Position numbers and translations under genes: made by a program. Positions 1 to 19,184 of a DNA stretch of 64,000 nucleotides are shown here, in pieces (positions within the stretch are counted from its first letter, which is position 1; every line of letters begins with the position of its first letter). The stretch is from the NCBI RefSeq assembly GCF_013318015.2, contig NZ_CP115841.1, positions 1,550,001 to 1,614,000 on the forward strand, given 5' to 3'. Source of the stretch: Agrobacterium tumefaciens (lineage in GTDB: Bacteria > Pseudomonadota > Alphaproteobacteria > Rhizobiales > Rhizobiaceae). The notes beneath the pieces were generated by a model. The model had not been told where the DNA came from. It did no database searches and worked only from the letters and a program-made list of their open reading frames with translations.

Positions 1-106
1 GGCTCCAGATCTTGATTACTTCATTGCGTCCGCTTTCGCGCACCTTCTCAGCCTTAGTGAGAAGATAGCCGTCAACAAACGGACCTTTCCAAACTGAACG
101 AGCCAC
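1..106 (-). CDS. rpsS: 30S ribosomal protein S19 (partial, 5' part only)
   Basis: Small-subunit protein S19, which sits in the 30S head with S13. Only the first 35 codons lie in the window; the gene runs off the left edge. The reading starts at a GTG (complement of 104-106) and gives [16 protein letters not shown], the classical S19 N terminus. An AGGAG ribosome-binding site lies about 9 bases upstream and supports the GTG start. It follows rplB by 15 bases in the usual S10-operon order, so it is translated from the same message. Confidence 0.95.
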   Translation of the reverse strand, partial: MARSVWKGPFVDGYLLTKAEKVRESGRNEVIKIWS

Positions 107-121
107 TTGAGACTTCTCCTC

Positions 122-958
122 TTACTTCTTGCGCTGATGGCGCGAACGCATGATGAACTTGTCGGTCGACTTGTTCGAACGGGTGCGCTTGCCCTTCGTG
201 GGTTTACCCCACGGAGTAACCGGGTGACGACCACCCGACGTGCGACCTTCACCACCACCGTGCGGGTGGTCGACCGGGTTCATGACGACGCCGCGAACGT
301 GCGGACGCTTGCCACGCCAACGCGAACGACCGGCCTTGCCGTCGTTGGTGTTGCCGTGATCGGAGTTCGAAACTGCGCCAATCGATGCGAGGCAGGAGCC
401 GTGCACCAGACGCTGTTCGCCCGAGTTGAGACGCAGGATAGCCATACCGGCATCGCGGCCGACGAGCTGGACGTACGTACCGGCGGAGCGGGCAATCTGA
501 CCGCCTTTACCTGGCTTCATCTCGACGTTGTGGATGATCGAACCGACCGGAATGTACTGAAGCGGCATGGTGTTGCCGGGCTTCACGTCCACTGCCTTGT
601 CGGAGGCGATCACCTTGTCACCGGCAGCGAGACGCTGTGGCGCGAGAATGTAAGCCTGTTCGCCGTCGGTATACGTAACCAGCGCGATGAACGCGGTGCG
701 GTTGGGGTCGTATTCCAAACGTTCAACGGTGCCTTCAACGTCGAACTTGCGACGCTTGAAGTCCACCAGACGGTAGGTCCGCTTGTGACCACCACCCTGG
801 AACCGGACGGTGATCCGGCCCTGGTTGTTGCGGCCACCCTTGGAGCTGAGGCCCTGGGTGAGAGCCTTTACCGGCTTGCCCTTGTAGAGCGAAGCGCGGT
901 CCACGATAACCAGCTGACGCTGGCTTGGCGTGGTCGGATTGAAACTTTTCAATGCCAT
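122..958 (-). CDS. rplB: 50S ribosomal protein L2
   Basis: Primary 23S rRNA-binding protein next to the peptidyl transferase centre. The 278-residue length is normal for the family. The N-terminal OB-like RNA-binding domain is followed by the highly conserved C-terminal stretch [13 protein letters not shown] near residue 230, including the histidine needed for peptidyl transferase function, and a very basic C-terminal tail. It lies between rplW (43-bp gap) and rpsS, in the order of the S10 operon. Confidence 0.98.
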   Translation of the reverse strand: MALKSFNPTTPSQRQLVIVDRASLYKGKPVKALTQGLSSKGGRNNQGRITVRFQGGGHKRTYRLVDFKRRKFDVEGTVERLEYDPNRTAFIALVTYTDGEQAYILAPQRLAAGDKVIASDKAVDVKPGNTMPLQYIPVGSIIHNVEMKPGKGGQIARSAGTYVQLVGRDAGMAILRLNSGEQRLVHGSCLASIGAVSNSDHGNTNDGKAGRSRWRGKRPHVRGVVMNPVDHPHGGGEGRTSGGRHPVTPWGKPTKGKRTRSNKSTDKFIMRSRHQRKK

Positions 959-1001
959 ATTCTTGTTCCCTTTTGGGTCTTTGCCCGCTTGGGCCTAACC
1001 T

Positions 1002-1295
1002 TTAGAGTCCGGTGGACACGTCGATGGATTGACCTTCGGCGAGCGTAACGACGGCTTTCTTGACGTCTTTCAGCTTACCGGCGAACCCACGGAAACGACG
1101 GGTCTTACCCTTGCGGATAAGCGTGTTCACAGCCGTGACTTTGACGCCGAAGAGAGCTTCCACGGCAGCCTTGATTTCAGGCTTGGAAGCGCTTTTGGCG
1201 ACGTTGAATACGACCTGGTTCTGTTCGGATACCAGCGTCGACTTTTCCGTGATCGAAGGAGATACGATCACATCGTAGTGGCGAAGATCCGTCAT
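1002..1295 (-). CDS. rplW: 50S ribosomal protein L23
   Basis: L23 lies at the exit of the polypeptide tunnel and is the docking site for trigger factor and SRP. The 97-residue protein begins [20 protein letters not shown], the standard L23 start, and carries the basic loop [12 protein letters not shown] near residues 61-72. Its ATG overlaps the rplD stop by 4 bp (1292-1295), which suggests translational coupling. Confidence 0.98.
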   Translation of the reverse strand: MTDLRHYDVIVSPSITEKSTLVSEQNQVVFNVAKSASKPEIKAAVEALFGVKVTAVNTLIRKGKTRRFRGFAGKLKDVKKAVVTLAEGQSIDVSTGL

Positions 1296-1912
1296 TTGAA
1301 CCGCTCCTCCAGAGCCTCTACAGCAGCCTTGGAAAGCACGAGCTTACCACGACGCAGGATGTCGTAAACATTGATGCCCTGAACCGGCAGAACGTCCACA
1401 TTCGGGATGTTCTGAGCTGCGAGCTTGAAGTTGCCATCAAGTTCTGCGCCACCGATAACGAGAGCGTTGGTCAGGCCAAGCGAAGCGAAGCTGCCCAGCA
1501 GAGCCTTGGTCTTTGCTTCGGACGCGACGAGCTGATCAACGATGATCAGATCTTCAGCCTTCAGCTTTGCAGACAGAGCGTGACGCAGAGCAAGCGCGCG
1601 AACCTTCTTGGGAAGGTCGTGTGCGTGGCTGCGAACGACCGGGCCGTGGGCCTTGCCGCCGCCGCGGAACTGCGGTGCGCGAGCCGAATGGTGACGAGCG
1701 CGGCCCGTACCCTTCTGCTTGTACATCTTCGCACCAGTACGGGAAACTTCCGCACGGGTCTTGGTCTTGTGCGTTCCCTGCTGCTTCTTTGCAAGCTGCC
1801 AGCGAACCATACGGGCCAGGATATCCTGACGGGGATCGAGGCCGAAAATCTCGTCCGACAGAGAAACCTTGCCGGCGTCTTTTCCCTCGAGGGTCTTGAC
1901 GTTCAATTCCAT
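1292..1912 (-). CDS. rplD: 50S ribosomal protein L4
   Basis: L4 binds 23S rRNA and its extended loop lines the exit tunnel. The 206 residues begin [18 protein letters not shown], and the conserved loop region [24 protein letters not shown] lies near residues 70-95. In gamma-proteobacteria L4 also represses its own operon; whether that holds here cannot be seen in the sequence. It follows rplC by 12 bases and overlaps rplW by 4 bp. Confidence 0.98.
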   Translation of the reverse strand: MELNVKTLEGKDAGKVSLSDEIFGLDPRQDILARMVRWQLAKKQQGTHKTKTRAEVSRTGAKMYKQKGTGRARHHSARAPQFRGGGKAHGPVVRSHAHDLPKKVRALALRHALSAKLKAEDLIIVDQLVASEAKTKALLGSFASLGLTNALVIGGAELDGNFKLAAQNIPNVDVLPVQGINVYDILRRGKLVLSKAAVEALEERFK

Positions 1913-1924
1913 GATAAGGCTCCC

Positions 1925-2566
1925 TTACTTCGCGGCCGACTTGACGGCGTCGCGGACGATGATCCAGGCGCCCTTGGAACCGGGAACTGCACCCTTAACG
2001 AGGATCAGGCCACGGTCTTCATCGGTCGAAACGACTTCGAGGTTCTGGGTCGTAACGCGCGTCTGGCCCATATGACCAGCCATGCGCTTGCCCTTCCACA
2101 CGCGGCCCGGATCCTGGTTGTTACCAGTCGAACCGTGCGCACGGTGCGATACGGAGTTACCGTGCGAAGCGCGACCACCACCGAAGTTGTGACGCTTCAT
2201 AGCACCGGCAAAACCCTTACCGATCGTGGTTCCCGTTACGTCGACCAGCTGGCCGGCCTGAAAATGAGTTGCGGTCAGTGTTGCACCGATATCGATCAGG
2301 TTCTCGGGGGAAACCCGGAACTCGACGAGCTTTGCTTTCGGTTCGACATTGGCAGCGGCAAAATGACCGCGAAGCGCCTTCGTCGTGTTTTTGACCTTGG
2401 ACTGGCCGGCACCGAGCTGAACTGCGGTGTAGCCATTCTTGTCTTCCGTGCGCTGGGAAACGACTTGTACGTTATCCATCCGCAATACTGTTACTGGAAT
2501 ATGTTCACCAGCGTCGTTGTAGACGCGGGTCATACCCACTTTCTGTGCAATCACACCTGAACGCAT
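1925..2566 (-). CDS. rplC: 50S ribosomal protein L3
   Basis: L3 is an early-assembly 23S rRNA-binding protein. I start it at the ATG at 2564-2566 ([18 protein letters not shown]), giving 213 residues. The open frame extends upstream to 2641, but those 25 residues have no L3 character. The central loop carries the conserved [20 protein letters not shown] near residues 135-155, where the Gln methylated in other bacteria lies. It is followed by rplD after 12 bases. Confidence 0.97.
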   Translation of the reverse strand: MRSGVIAQKVGMTRVYNDAGEHIPVTVLRMDNVQVVSQRTEDKNGYTAVQLGAGQSKVKNTTKALRGHFAAANVEPKAKLVEFRVSPENLIDIGATLTATHFQAGQLVDVTGTTIGKGFAGAMKRHNFGGGRASHGNSVSHRAHGSTGNNQDPGRVWKGKRMAGHMGQTRVTTQNLEVVSTDEDRGLILVKGAVPGSKGAWIIVRDAVKSAAK

Positions 2567-2732
2567 TGGTTCATCCTCTTGCGAGCCTTGAAGGGAAAAC
2601 CCTTTTTGGCCTTTGTTAAGGAGTGCCCTTCGACATCTCACGATGTTTCCGGTCTCCGGATTGGAAGCCGTTGGATTTCTCCACGTACCTTCCTTGTTAT
2701 ATGGCCCTCACTTGGATGAGGTCAGGCCAGTC

Positions 2733-3041
2733 TTAGAGCTTGATTTCCACGTCAACGCCGGCAGCCAGGTCGAGCTTCATCAGAGCATCGACGGTCTGCG
2801 GGGTGGGGTCAACGATATCGAGAAGACGCTTGTGCGTCCGCATTTCGAACTGTTCACGGCTCTTCTTATCAACGTGAGGAGAGCGGTTGACGGTAAACTT
2901 TTCGATGCGGGTGGGAAGCGGAACCGGGCCGCGAACGCTGGCGCCGGTGCGCTTTGCGGTCGACACGATTTCACGGGTAGAGGCATCGAGGATCCGGTGA
3001 TCGAACGCCTTGAGGCGGATACGGATATTCTGGCCGTTCAT
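2733..3041 (-). CDS. rpsJ: 30S ribosomal protein S10 / NusE
   Basis: S10 is a 30S head protein that also acts in transcription antitermination as NusE, binding NusB and NusG. The 102-residue sequence [19 protein letters not shown] is a textbook S10 start, and the full length matches the family. It heads the S10 operon, with 312 bp of non-coding DNA separating it from tufA, and rplC follows after 166 bp. A purine-rich ribosome-binding site (AAGGA) precedes the ATG. Confidence 0.98.
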
Positions 3042-3354
3042 TCGTCTTGTCCTTGTTCTTTGTTATTCGTTTCCGCACGCGGAAACACATGAACTTCTAT
3101 TGATCGTGGCGCCGCAGATTTTCAAAAATCGAGAGGGATGCGCGTCGCACCCCAATCATTTCAGTAGTCTGTATTGCTAAAACACCGCGCTCCGCAATTG
3201 CTTGCGAATCCAGCGGGTGAGTGTGAATGCGCGTTTACGCGCTTTCACCGAATTTTTCAAGCACTAAAAATGCAACGCCGCCAGGCTTTTTTACTAAAAG
3301 CCCGGCGGCGGTGTGGGTAACACCGCCGCCGGTCTGAATTTCAACGTCGTGAAA
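3042..3354 (-). other. Non-coding gap between tufA and rpsJ
   Basis: This 313-bp gap contains the tufA terminator hairpin (listed separately). Reading toward rpsJ, the minus strand also holds TTGAAA, then 17 bases, then TAAACG (within about 3222-3260), a weak candidate promoter for the S10 operon. The long leader could hold a regulatory RNA structure, but I cannot recognise a known S10 leader. Confidence 0.4.
3276..3310 (-). terminator. Hairpin terminator after tufA
   Basis: A GC-rich stem (CGCCGCC, one mismatch, GGCTTTT, 5-nt loop, AAAAGCC, mismatch, GGCGGCG) lies 45 bases past the tufA stop. A short T-run (ATTTTT) follows on the minus strand. It probably ends or attenuates the str operon before the S10 operon. 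Confidence 0.75.
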
Positions 3355-4530
3355 TTACTCGACGATAGAAGCGACGATGCCGGCGCCGACGGTACGGCCG
3401 CCTTCGCGGATAGCGAAGCGCAGCTTTTCTTCCATCGCGATCGGAACGATCAGCTCGACTTCAACAGTGACGTTGTCGCCAGGCATAACCATTTCCGTGC
3501 CTTCTGGAAGCGAAACGATACCGGTAACGTCAGTCGTACGGAAGTAGAACTGCGGACGGTAGTTCGTGAAGAACGGCGTATGACGGCCGCCTTCTTCCTT
3601 CGTCAGGATGTAGGCTTCTGCCATGAACTTCTTGTGCGGCTTGACCGAACCCGGCTTGCACAGGATCTGGCCACGCTCAACGCCGTCACGGGTAACGCCG
3701 CGAACCAGAGCACCGATGTTGTCGCCAGCCTGGCCCTGGTCGAGCAGCTTGCGGAACATTTCAACGCCGGTAACCGTCGTCTTCGACGTCGGACGAATGC
3801 CGACGATTTCGACTTCTTCACCAACCTTGACGATACCGCGCTCAACGCGACCCGTCACAACCGTACCACGGCCAGAGATCGAGAACACGTCTTCGATCGG
3901 CATCAGGAACGGCTGGTCGATCGGACGCTCAGGCGTCGGGATGTAGGCGTCAACAGCAGCCATCAGCTCGCGGATTGCATCTTCACCGATCTTCTTGTCG
4001 GAATCTTCAAGAGCAGCAAGTGCCGAACCCTTGACGATCGGGATATCGTCGCCCGGGAAGTCGTAGGACGACAGAAGTTCGCGAACTTCCAATTCGACGA
4101 GCTCGAGAAGCTCGGCGTCGTCAACCTGGTCGACCTTGTTGAGGAACACGACGATCGCCGGAACGCCAACCTGGCGAGCAAGCAGGATGTGCTCGCGCGT
4201 CTGCGGCATCGGGCCGTCAGCTGCAGAGCAAACCAGGATCGCGCCGTCCATCTGGGCAGCACCGGTGATCATGTTCTTCACGTAGTCGGCGTGGCCGGGG
4301 CAGTCGACGTGTGCGTAGTGACGGTTCGGCGTTTCGTACTCGACGTGCGCCGTCGAGATCGTGATGCCGCGAGCCTTTTCTTCAGGAGCAGCGTCGATCT
4401 GGTCGTACGCCTTGAACTCGCCGAAATACTTCGTGATCGCAGCAGTCAACGACGTCTTGCCGTGGTCGACGTGACCGATCGTGCCAATGTTGACGTGCGG
4501 CTTATTGCGCTCAAACTTGCTCTTTGCCAT
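3355..4530 (-). CDS. tufA: Elongation factor Tu (copy A)
   Basis: EF-Tu is the GTPase that carries aminoacyl-tRNA to the ribosome. The 391 residues contain G1 GHVDHGKTS (near residues 18-26), G2 RGITI, G3 DCPGHADY, G4 NKVD and G5 SAL, followed by the two beta-barrel domains ending [11 protein letters not shown]. It is the last gene of the str operon, 66 bp after fusA. Its protein is identical to that of the second copy at 23740-24915. The only nucleotide difference I found is base 4342 (G on the plus strand here, A in the other copy), a silent valine codon change. Confidence 0.98.
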   Translation of the reverse strand: MAKSKFERNKPHVNIGTIGHVDHGKTSLTAAITKYFGEFKAYDQIDAAPEEKARGITISTAHVEYETPNRHYAHVDCPGHADYVKNMITGAAQMDGAILVCSAADGPMPQTREHILLARQVGVPAIVVFLNKVDQVDDAELLELVELEVRELLSSYDFPGDDIPIVKGSALAALEDSDKKIGEDAIRELMAAVDAYIPTPERPIDQPFLMPIEDVFSISGRGTVVTGRVERGIVKVGEEVEIVGIRPTSKTTVTGVEMFRKLLDQGQAGDNIGALVRGVTRDGVERGQILCKPGSVKPHKKFMAEAYILTKEEGGRHTPFFTNYRPQFYFRTTDVTGIVSLPEGTEMVMPGDNVTVEVELIVPIAMEEKLRFAIREGGRTVGAGIVASIVE

Positions 4531-4596
4531 TAGTGGCTCTCCATTCTTGTCCCTTGAGGGGAATAATCTTCAAATCTCTGATGGGGCGCACCCCGA

Positions 4597-6696
4597 TCAC
4601 TTCTGACCGGAGTACTTTGCCTGGATTTCCTGCGCCACGTTCGACGGAACCGGCGAATAGTGATCGAACGTCATCGAGTACTGCGCGCGGCCCTGCGACA
4701 TGGAGCGCAGGTTGTCGACGTACTTGAACATGTTCGCGAGCGGAACGTGTGCGCTGATCACGATGGTGATGCCACGCGATTCCTGACCCTGGATCTGACC
4801 GCGACGCGAGTTCAGATCGCCGATCACGTCACCGACGTAATCTTCAGGGGTGACGACTTCGACCTTCATCATCGGCTCGAGAAGCTGTGCACCAGCCTTC
4901 TTTGCTGCTTCACGGAAGCAGGCACGCGATGCGATTTCGAACGCCAGAACCGAGGAGTCGACATCGTGGTATGCGCCGTCGATCAGGGTCGCCTTGACGC
5001 CCAGCATCGGGAAGCCAGCGAGCGGACCGGAAGACAGAACGCTTTCGATACCCTTCTGAACGCCCGGGATGTATTCCTTCGGAACAGCACCGCCGACGAT
5101 CTTGGATTCGAACTTGAATTCTTCGCCTTCAGGGTTCGGTTCGAAGATGATCTTCACGCGAGCAAACTGACCGGTACCACCGGACTGCTTCTTGTGCGTG
5201 TAGTCTTCTTCGTGCTGACGCGTGATGGTTTCGCGGTAGGCAACCTGCGGAGCACCGACGGTTGCTTCAACCTTGAACTCGCGACGCATACGGTCAACGA
5301 GGATGTCGAGGTGAAGTTCGCCCATGCCTGCGATGATCGTCTGACCGGATTCTTCATCCGTCTTGACGCGGAACGAAGGGTCTTCAGCAGCCAGGCGGTT
5401 GAGCGCCAGGCCCATCTTTTCCTGGTCGCCCTTGGTCTTCGGCTCGATGGCGATCTGGATGACCGGCTCGGGGAATTCCATGCGCTCGAGGATAACCGGC
5501 TTCAGCGGATCGCAGAGCGTATCGCCAGTGGTGGTTTCCTTGAGGCCAGCCAGAGCAACGATGTCGCCGGCGAAGGCTTCTTCGATGTCTTCACGGCTGT
5601 TGGAATGCATCTGCAGCATACGGCCGACGCGCTCGCGCTTGTCCTTGACCGTGTTGATGACCGACGTGCCCTTTTCGAGCTTGCCGGAGTAGATGCGGGC
5701 GAAGGTCAGCGAACCGACGAAGGGGTCGTTCATGATCTTGAACGCGAGCATGGAAAGCGGCTCGCTGTCATCGGCATGACGCTCGATTTCGGCTTCGGTC
5801 TTGAAGTCGATGCCCTTGATCGCGGGAATGTCCAGCGGCGAAGGCAGGTAGTCGACGACGGCGTCGAGAAGCGGCTGAACGCCCTTGTTCTTGAACGCGG
5901 TACCGCAGAACATCGGGTGGAACTTCACGTCGATGGTGCCGCGGCGAACGAGCGAACGGATCTTCTCGTTGTCGGGCATGATGCCGTTCAGGTAGTCTTC
6001 CATCGCTTCTTCGTCGATCTCGACAACGGTCTCGATCAGCTTTTCGCGATATTCTTCAGCCTTGGCCTTCATGTCTTCAGGAATTTCGACGACGTCCCAC
6101 TGAGCGCCGAGCGATTCGTCGCGCCAGATGAGTGCGTTCATCTCGATCAGGTCGATAACGCCCTTGAACTCGGTCTCAGCGCCGATCGGCAGCTGCATGA
6201 CAACGGCGGTAGCGCCGAGACGGGACTTGATCATTTCTACCGAGCGGTAGAAGTCAGCACCGGTCTTGTCCATCTTGTTGCAGAAGATCATACGCGGAAC
6301 GTTGTACTTCTCAGCCTGACGCCAGACGGTTTCCGTCTGCGGCTCTACACCGGCGTTGGCGTCGAGAAGAGCGATGGCACCATCGAGAACGCGCAGCGAA
6401 CGCTCGACTTCAATGGTGAAGTCAACGTGGCCGGGGGTGTCGATGATGTTGAAACGGCGCATCTTGCCATCGCGACCCTTCCAGAAGGTCGTGGTCGCAG
6501 CGGACGTGATGGTGATACCACGTTCCTGCTCCTGTTCCATCCAGTCCATCGTGGCAGCGCCATCATGAACTTCGCCGATCTTGTGCGACTTACCGGTGTA
6601 ATAAAGAATACGCTCGGTGGTCGTCGTCTTACCGGCGTCGATATGCGCCATGATACCGAAATTGCGGTAGTCTTCGATTTTATATTCGCGAGCCAT
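4597..6696 (-). CDS. fusA: Elongation factor G
   Basis: EF-G is the GTPase that drives translocation and, with RRF, ribosome recycling. I start it at the ATG at 6694-6696 ([22 protein letters not shown]), giving 699 residues. The longer open frame adds 31 residues that do not resemble EF-G. The G1 motif [10 protein letters not shown], the G2/switch region with [11 protein letters not shown], the G3 motif DTPGHVDF and the G4 motif NKMD are all present, followed by domains II-V. It lies between rpsG and tufA in classical str operon order. Confidence 0.98.
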   Translation of the reverse strand: MAREYKIEDYRNFGIMAHIDAGKTTTTERILYYTGKSHKIGEVHDGAATMDWMEQEQERGITITSAATTTFWKGRDGKMRRFNIIDTPGHVDFTIEVERSLRVLDGAIALLDANAGVEPQTETVWRQAEKYNVPRMIFCNKMDKTGADFYRSVEMIKSRLGATAVVMQLPIGAETEFKGVIDLIEMNALIWRDESLGAQWDVVEIPEDMKAKAEEYREKLIETVVEIDEEAMEDYLNGIMPDNEKIRSLVRRGTIDVKFHPMFCGTAFKNKGVQPLLDAVVDYLPSPLDIPAIKGIDFKTEAEIERHADDSEPLSMLAFKIMNDPFVGSLTFARIYSGKLEKGTSVINTVKDKRERVGRMLQMHSNSREDIEEAFAGDIVALAGLKETTTGDTLCDPLKPVILERMEFPEPVIQIAIEPKTKGDQEKMGLALNRLAAEDPSFRVKTDEESGQTIIAGMGELHLDILVDRMRREFKVEATVGAPQVAYRETITRQHEEDYTHKKQSGGTGQFARVKIIFEPNPEGEEFKFESKIVGGAVPKEYIPGVQKGIESVLSSGPLAGFPMLGVKATLIDGAYHDVDSSVLAFEIASRACFREAAKKAGAQLLEPMMKVEVVTPEDYVGDVIGDLNSRRGQIQGQESRGITIVISAHVPLANMFKYVDNLRSMSQGRAQYSMTFDHYSPVPSNVAQEIQAKYSGQK

Positions 6697-6730
6697 AATG
6701 GACTGCCTTTCGATATGCGACCGTTTAAGA

Positions 6731-7213
<483 letters not shown>

Positions 7214-7278
7214 TCAATGTTATTGACGCTAAACCACGCGGAGAACCTCGCGCAGCGCCTGATTGTTGTTGCCGAAAA

Positions 7279-7650
7279 TTACTTCGGACGCTTCGCACCG
7301 TACTTCGAACGGCGCTGCTTGCGGTTCTTGACGCCTTGGGTATCGAGAACACCGCGGATGATGTGGTAACGCACACCCGGCAAGTCCTTTACGCGGCCGC
7401 CGCGGATCATGACCACGGAGTGTTCCTGAAGGTTGTGACCTTCGCCGGGAATGTAGCCGATGACTTCGAAGCCGTTGGTGAGGCGGATCTTGGCAACCTT
7501 ACGCAGAGCCGAGTTCGGCTTCTTCGGGGTCGTCGTGTAAACGCGGGTGCAAACACCACGCTTCTGCGGGTTTTCCTGAAGTGCAGGAACCTTGTTGCGC
7601 TTTACCTGTGCCTGGCGGGGCTTACGGATCAGCTGGTTTACGGTAGGCAT
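7279..7650 (-). CDS. rpsL: 30S ribosomal protein S12
   Basis: S12 is the decoding-centre protein in which streptomycin-resistance mutations arise. I start it at the ATG at 7648-7650 ([13 protein letters not shown]), which gives the standard 123 residues; the open frame continues 13 codons upstream without S12 similarity. The conserved [14 protein letters not shown] segment has lysine at the classical K43 position (wild type), and [12 protein letters not shown] follows. It is the first gene of the str operon. Confidence 0.98.
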
Positions 7651-8180
7651 ATAACCATCCCTTGCAAAAACTACTTTAGCCACCCTCACGGGTGGCGGCT
7701 ATGCCGTTTCCGGCGACGAAGCACGCATATATCCTCATGCGCAAAACGTGGCCCGATCCGTTTTCACGGATGGACCACCAAGAGCAGAGGACGCCGGATG
7801 AGGCGTCTTGCGTGCAACATTCGTGTCTTCTACGTGCAATGAAGCTTCATTTGAGATGATGTTCGGGAAAAACGTTTCCGAACGGCCAGCACAGATAGAG
7901 GCTCCGATGGCGGGCGTACTACTGTTTTAGCCAGCTTTCGTCAAGGGCGAATCCGCATTTTGCGCTGGCACCCGAGGCCACAAAGCCTGCGCACAGGCCC
8001 TTTGCCCTCTCCTTCTAACATAAGTCACAGCCGGCAACAGCGATTTTGACCTCCGGCCTTTGGCTTTTCACAAAATCCGTCTATTGATTCCCTCAAGCGG
8101 GCCGGAGCTGGCACCGCCGCGCGCAAGACCGATTCCGTCCGGCCCGCACACTCCACAACGACATATCAAGGAACCGCGTC
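7651..8180 (-). other. Long leader and promoter region of the str operon
   Basis: This 530-bp stretch has no convincing gene. It holds the candidate str promoter at 7916-7944, implying a leader of about 250 nt before rpsL. The leader includes a GC-rich hairpin near 7680-7700 (CCACCC/GGGTGG). The remainder (7946-8180) separates the divergent small gene at 8181, whose ATG is preceded by AAGGAA. An open frame in 8060-8395 in another phase looks spurious. Confidence 0.45.
7916..7944 (-). promoter_or_regulatory. Candidate promoter of the str operon
   Basis: On the minus strand there is TTGACG (complement of 7939-7944), a 17-bp spacer, then TAGTAC (complement of 7916-7921). The C before TTGACG matches the rhizobial preference CTTGAC. 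It points at rpsL and is the only strong -35 element I found in the gap. Confidence 0.5.
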
Positions 8181-8474
8181 ATGACAAACCTCCCCGACAA
8201 CGACAACGGACGCGACGAGCCGATGGTCTTCATCGTCATCGGCAAGGCTTACGAACACGACAATTCCGAAGGCATCGACATCCACGTCATTCTGCGGGCG
8301 CCGGACGACGACACCGCCGTACGCGAAACGCTAAACGCGCTTTCGGAGGAGGGTTTCATCGAAGCCGACCTCGACCAGATCGGCATGCTGACTGAAGTTC
8401 CGGACGAAGAGCCGCACGCTTCCGCCTATCAGGGCGCCCTCGAGGGCGAAGTCGCGATCATCCGTTTCGCCTGA
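8181..8474 (+). CDS. Conserved small hypothetical protein
   Basis: The 97-residue acidic protein begins MTNLPDNDNGRDEPMVFIVIG and has a good AAGGAA ribosome-binding site. I recognise no named domain. Residues 15-40 and 43-75 alternate beta-like (VFIVIGKAY, IHVILRAP) and helical (AVRETLNALSEEGF) segments, suggesting a small ferredoxin-like fold, and the C terminus VAIIRFA may be a final strand. It is divergent from the str operon and followed by a weak GC-rich hairpin (CCGCCC/GGGCGG) near 8524-8541. The role is unknown. Codon usage is typical of the surrounding genome, which supports a real gene. Confidence 0.75.
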   Translation: MTNLPDNDNGRDEPMVFIVIGKAYEHDNSEGIDIHVILRAPDDDTAVRETLNALSEEGFIEADLDQIGMLTEVPDEEPHASAYQGALEGEVAIIRFA

Positions 8475-8707
8475 GGGACCGCCCTCACCGCGACAAATGC
8501 ACCGCCACCGATAAAACGGCACCCGCCCACACCAGGGCGGTTGTCTTCCAGGACTTGATGCCAAGGCCGAAATCTTGTGTGCAGCCACCTTTTCCTGCAA
8601 AAGACCTTGGTAAATTTCAATATATTAAGTCACTGATAGATTATATACTTTAAATATAATAGTATTATTTGTATTTCCGTTGAAATATACGAAGACATAA
8701 GATTAAA

Positions 8708-9862
8708 ATGATCCCGGCGCATGATTTCGGTGGCGGGTTGGATAATATATCTTCGGCAGACATTATAGATGACATTTACGAGGCAGCACTTTTTCCCGAT
8801 CGCTGGGCGAACGTGATAGCCGCAATCGGCCAACAGCTCGATTTCTGGGGCGGCGCGCTCACCTGGGGCAAAGGCGAGGATGAAGCATGGCTCTATCCGC
8901 CCAATTTCCAGGAGCTCATGCAAGCCTTCATGAAGGGCGGCTGGAACCACCGCAACGATCGCCTCACACGCGCTGTCCGCGAGGGCCAATTTTCCTTCGT
9001 GCATGATTTCGATATCTTTACCCCTGACGAATGGGCGGGGCTACCAATCGTGCGCGATTTCCTGATGCCGCGTGGACTGGGATATGGGGTGGCAACGCAG
9101 GTTGCGCCGCCGGATCATCCCGAAATGACTCTCCTGTTCGAACGCAAGCTCGACAGAGGAGTCATTGGTCCGGAAACCATGGCGGCACTTGGCCGGCTGA
9201 GGCCGCATATCGCCCGCAGCCTCACCCTCGCAACAGGGCTGCAACGCCAGAAAGCAGATGCCATCACGCTCGGCCTCAACGCCATCGGTGCGCCGGCGGC
9301 GGTGCTCCAGGCAAGCGGACGCGTTCTTTCCACAAACAACCTGTTCGAGGCGACCAAAAAGTGTATTTCCACCCGCGCCCGCGACAGGATCTTGATCTTG
9401 GACGAGAGAATAAACCGGCTGCTCTACAAGGCGCTAGCCGGCGGCAGTGTCAGTTCCCTACCCCTGCCGACAAGCGAAGACAGGGTGTGCATCCTTCACG
9501 TCATACCGCTGCGCAAGGACGCGCTGGATTTATCCCCTAACGGCAGCGCCATCGTGCTGATATCGCAACCATCGGACACCGTTGCCGACGTCACGCCGCT
9601 TCTGAAGGGGTTATACGATCTCACCAAGGGCGAGGCCCGTGTCGCGCTGGAAATCCTGAAGGGTCTTTCACTTCCCTCCGTGGCAAAGCAACTTCAGATC
9701 TCGCACGAAACGGTTCGCAGCAACGCCAAGTCTATCTATGCAAAGACCGGCAGTACGGGCCAGACCGATCTCGTTCGCCGGCTTTCCGTTTTGACGCGCT
9801 ACACCATCGGTGAGCAGGAAAGACCCCGAGACGGGACTGGCCATATGAAGGACCAGATCTGA
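8708..9862 (+). CDS. LuxR-type helix-turn-helix transcriptional regulator
   Basis: The 384-residue protein ends in a LuxR/GerE-type HTH at about residues 300-362: LTKGEARVALEILKGLSLPSVA, then the recognition-helix region SHETVRSNAKSIYAKTGS. The N-terminal 290 residues have no recognisable autoinducer-binding or receiver domain, so the signal is unknown. The start at 8708 has a poor ribosome-binding site and follows an AT-rich stretch (8620-8707) that probably holds the promoter. It sits alone on the plus strand between rpoC and the str operon, interrupting the translation gene block, so it may be an insertion into an ancestral cluster. Confidence 0.85.
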   Translation: MIPAHDFGGGLDNISSADIIDDIYEAALFPDRWANVIAAIGQQLDFWGGALTWGKGEDEAWLYPPNFQELMQAFMKGGWNHRNDRLTRAVREGQFSFVHDFDIFTPDEWAGLPIVRDFLMPRGLGYGVATQVAPPDHPEMTLLFERKLDRGVIGPETMAALGRLRPHIARSLTLATGLQRQKADAITLGLNAIGAPAAVLQASGRVLSTNNLFEATKKCISTRARDRILILDERINRLLYKALAGGSVSSLPLPTSEDRVCILHVIPLRKDALDLSPNGSAIVLISQPSDTVADVTPLLKGLYDLTKGEARVALEILKGLSLPSVAKQLQISHETVRSNAKSIYAKTGSTGQTDLVRRLSVLTRYTIGEQERPRDGTGHMKDQI

Positions 9863-9882
9863 CCTTCTAACCCGACCAAAAC

Positions 9883-9916
9883 AAAAAAACGCCCGGATTG
9901 CTCCGGGCGTTTTTTT
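9883..9916. terminator. Bidirectional terminator between the LuxR gene and rpoC
   Basis: A perfect 15-bp inverted repeat with a 4-nt loop: seven A, CGCCCGGA, loop TTGC, TCCGGGCG, seven T. The stem has T-runs on both strands and lies between convergent stops (9862 and 9964), so it can terminate both the LuxR gene and rpoBC. Confidence 0.93.
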
Positions 9917-9963
9917 ACTGAACTTTGGCGTGGCTTCGTAAAGCCCCTGCCCTTGAGCAGACC

Positions 9964-14169
<4,206 letters not shown>

Positions 14170-14349
14170 GCCTTGTCTCCTTGAGAGGCTAGCTGCTGCC
14201 CCTGTTTGCATCTGGACCGGCTTCTTCCCGGGTCACCGTCCAGAGCTTTAAATACGGATTAACCGCACAATGCGGCGAAAGTGTCCCGCGGCAACCATTG
14301 GTCGCCGGGGAAACGGCAGGCGCCAAAACGGCGCCCGCCTCTCTCATCT

Positions 14350-18486
<4,137 letters not shown>

Positions 18487-18647
18487 CGTCGCTCCTTTAA
18501 AATTGCATCCGGGCCTGCAACGGACGGGAACCGATGGCCAGTCGATCCCGTCAAGCAATGGGTGTCATCAATCTCGTTCCACATCCCGGATCGATCAGGC
18601 CGGATTGCCTAGATGAGCCGGTTCGGAACCATTCTCTTGAAGAACCC

Positions 18648-18685
18648 ATTACCCAAAAGCCATTTTCACGCGGCTTTTGGGTAAT
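18648..18685 (-). promoter_or_regulatory. Strong hairpin between rplL and rpoB
   Basis: A perfect 14-bp stem (ATTACCCAAAAGCC with GGCTTTTGGGTAAT) and a 10-nt loop, 63 bp past the rplL stop. No T-run follows, so it is not a classical terminator. In enterobacteria this junction carries an attenuator and RNase III site; a similar role here is inference from position and shape. Confidence 0.6.
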
Positions 18686-18747
18686 AAGTTTTAAAACGAT
18701 GACGACGGAAAGGGGCATGAAGCCCCTTCCCGCCAGCAATCGCAAGA

Positions 18748-19125
18748 TTACTTAACGTCGACCTTGGCGCCAGCGTCTTCAAGCTTCTTCTTGAGGTCAG
18801 CAGCTTCAGCCTTGGAAACAGCTTCCTTGACAGCCTTCGGAGCGCCTTCAACGAGGTCCTTAGCTTCCTTCAGGCCGAGACCCGTGATAGCGCGGACTTC
18901 CTTGATGACGTTGATCTTGTTGGCGCCAGCGTCAACCAGGATCACGTCGAATTCGGTCTTTTCTTCTTCAACGACAGCAGCAGCGCCAGCACCGCCAGCA
19001 GCAGCAACAGCTACCGGAGCAGCGGCGGAAACGCCCCACTTTTCTTCGAGAAGCTTCGACAGTTCTGCAGCTTCCAGAACGGTCAGGGTGGAGAGGTCTT
19101 CAACGATCTTTGCGAGATCAGCCAT
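18748..19125 (-). CDS. rplL: 50S ribosomal protein L7/L12
   Basis: Stalk protein that recruits and stimulates translational GTPases; present in several copies per ribosome, bound to L10. The 125 residues show the N-terminal dimerisation helices ([20 protein letters not shown]), an Ala-rich hinge near residues 34-50 and the C-terminal domain ([20 protein letters not shown]... [15 protein letters not shown]). It follows rplJ by 59 bp. Confidence 0.98.
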   Translation of the reverse strand: MADLAKIVEDLSTLTVLEAAELSKLLEEKWGVSAAAPVAVAAAGGAGAAAVVEEEKTEFDVILVDAGANKINVIKEVRAITGLGLKEAKDLVEGAPKAVKEAVSKAEAADLKKKLEDAGAKVDVK

Positions 19126-19184
19126 TTTGATAGTTCCTTTTGTTCAGTTCGAACCAGTTTGAATAATTACAGCGAAAAACCGCC

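Noticed and set aside
8060..8395. An Arg/His-rich plus-strand frame overlapping the gene at 8181
   Set aside because: Its composition is that of an out-of-phase GC-rich frame, and the 8181 ORF has the proper ribosome-binding site.
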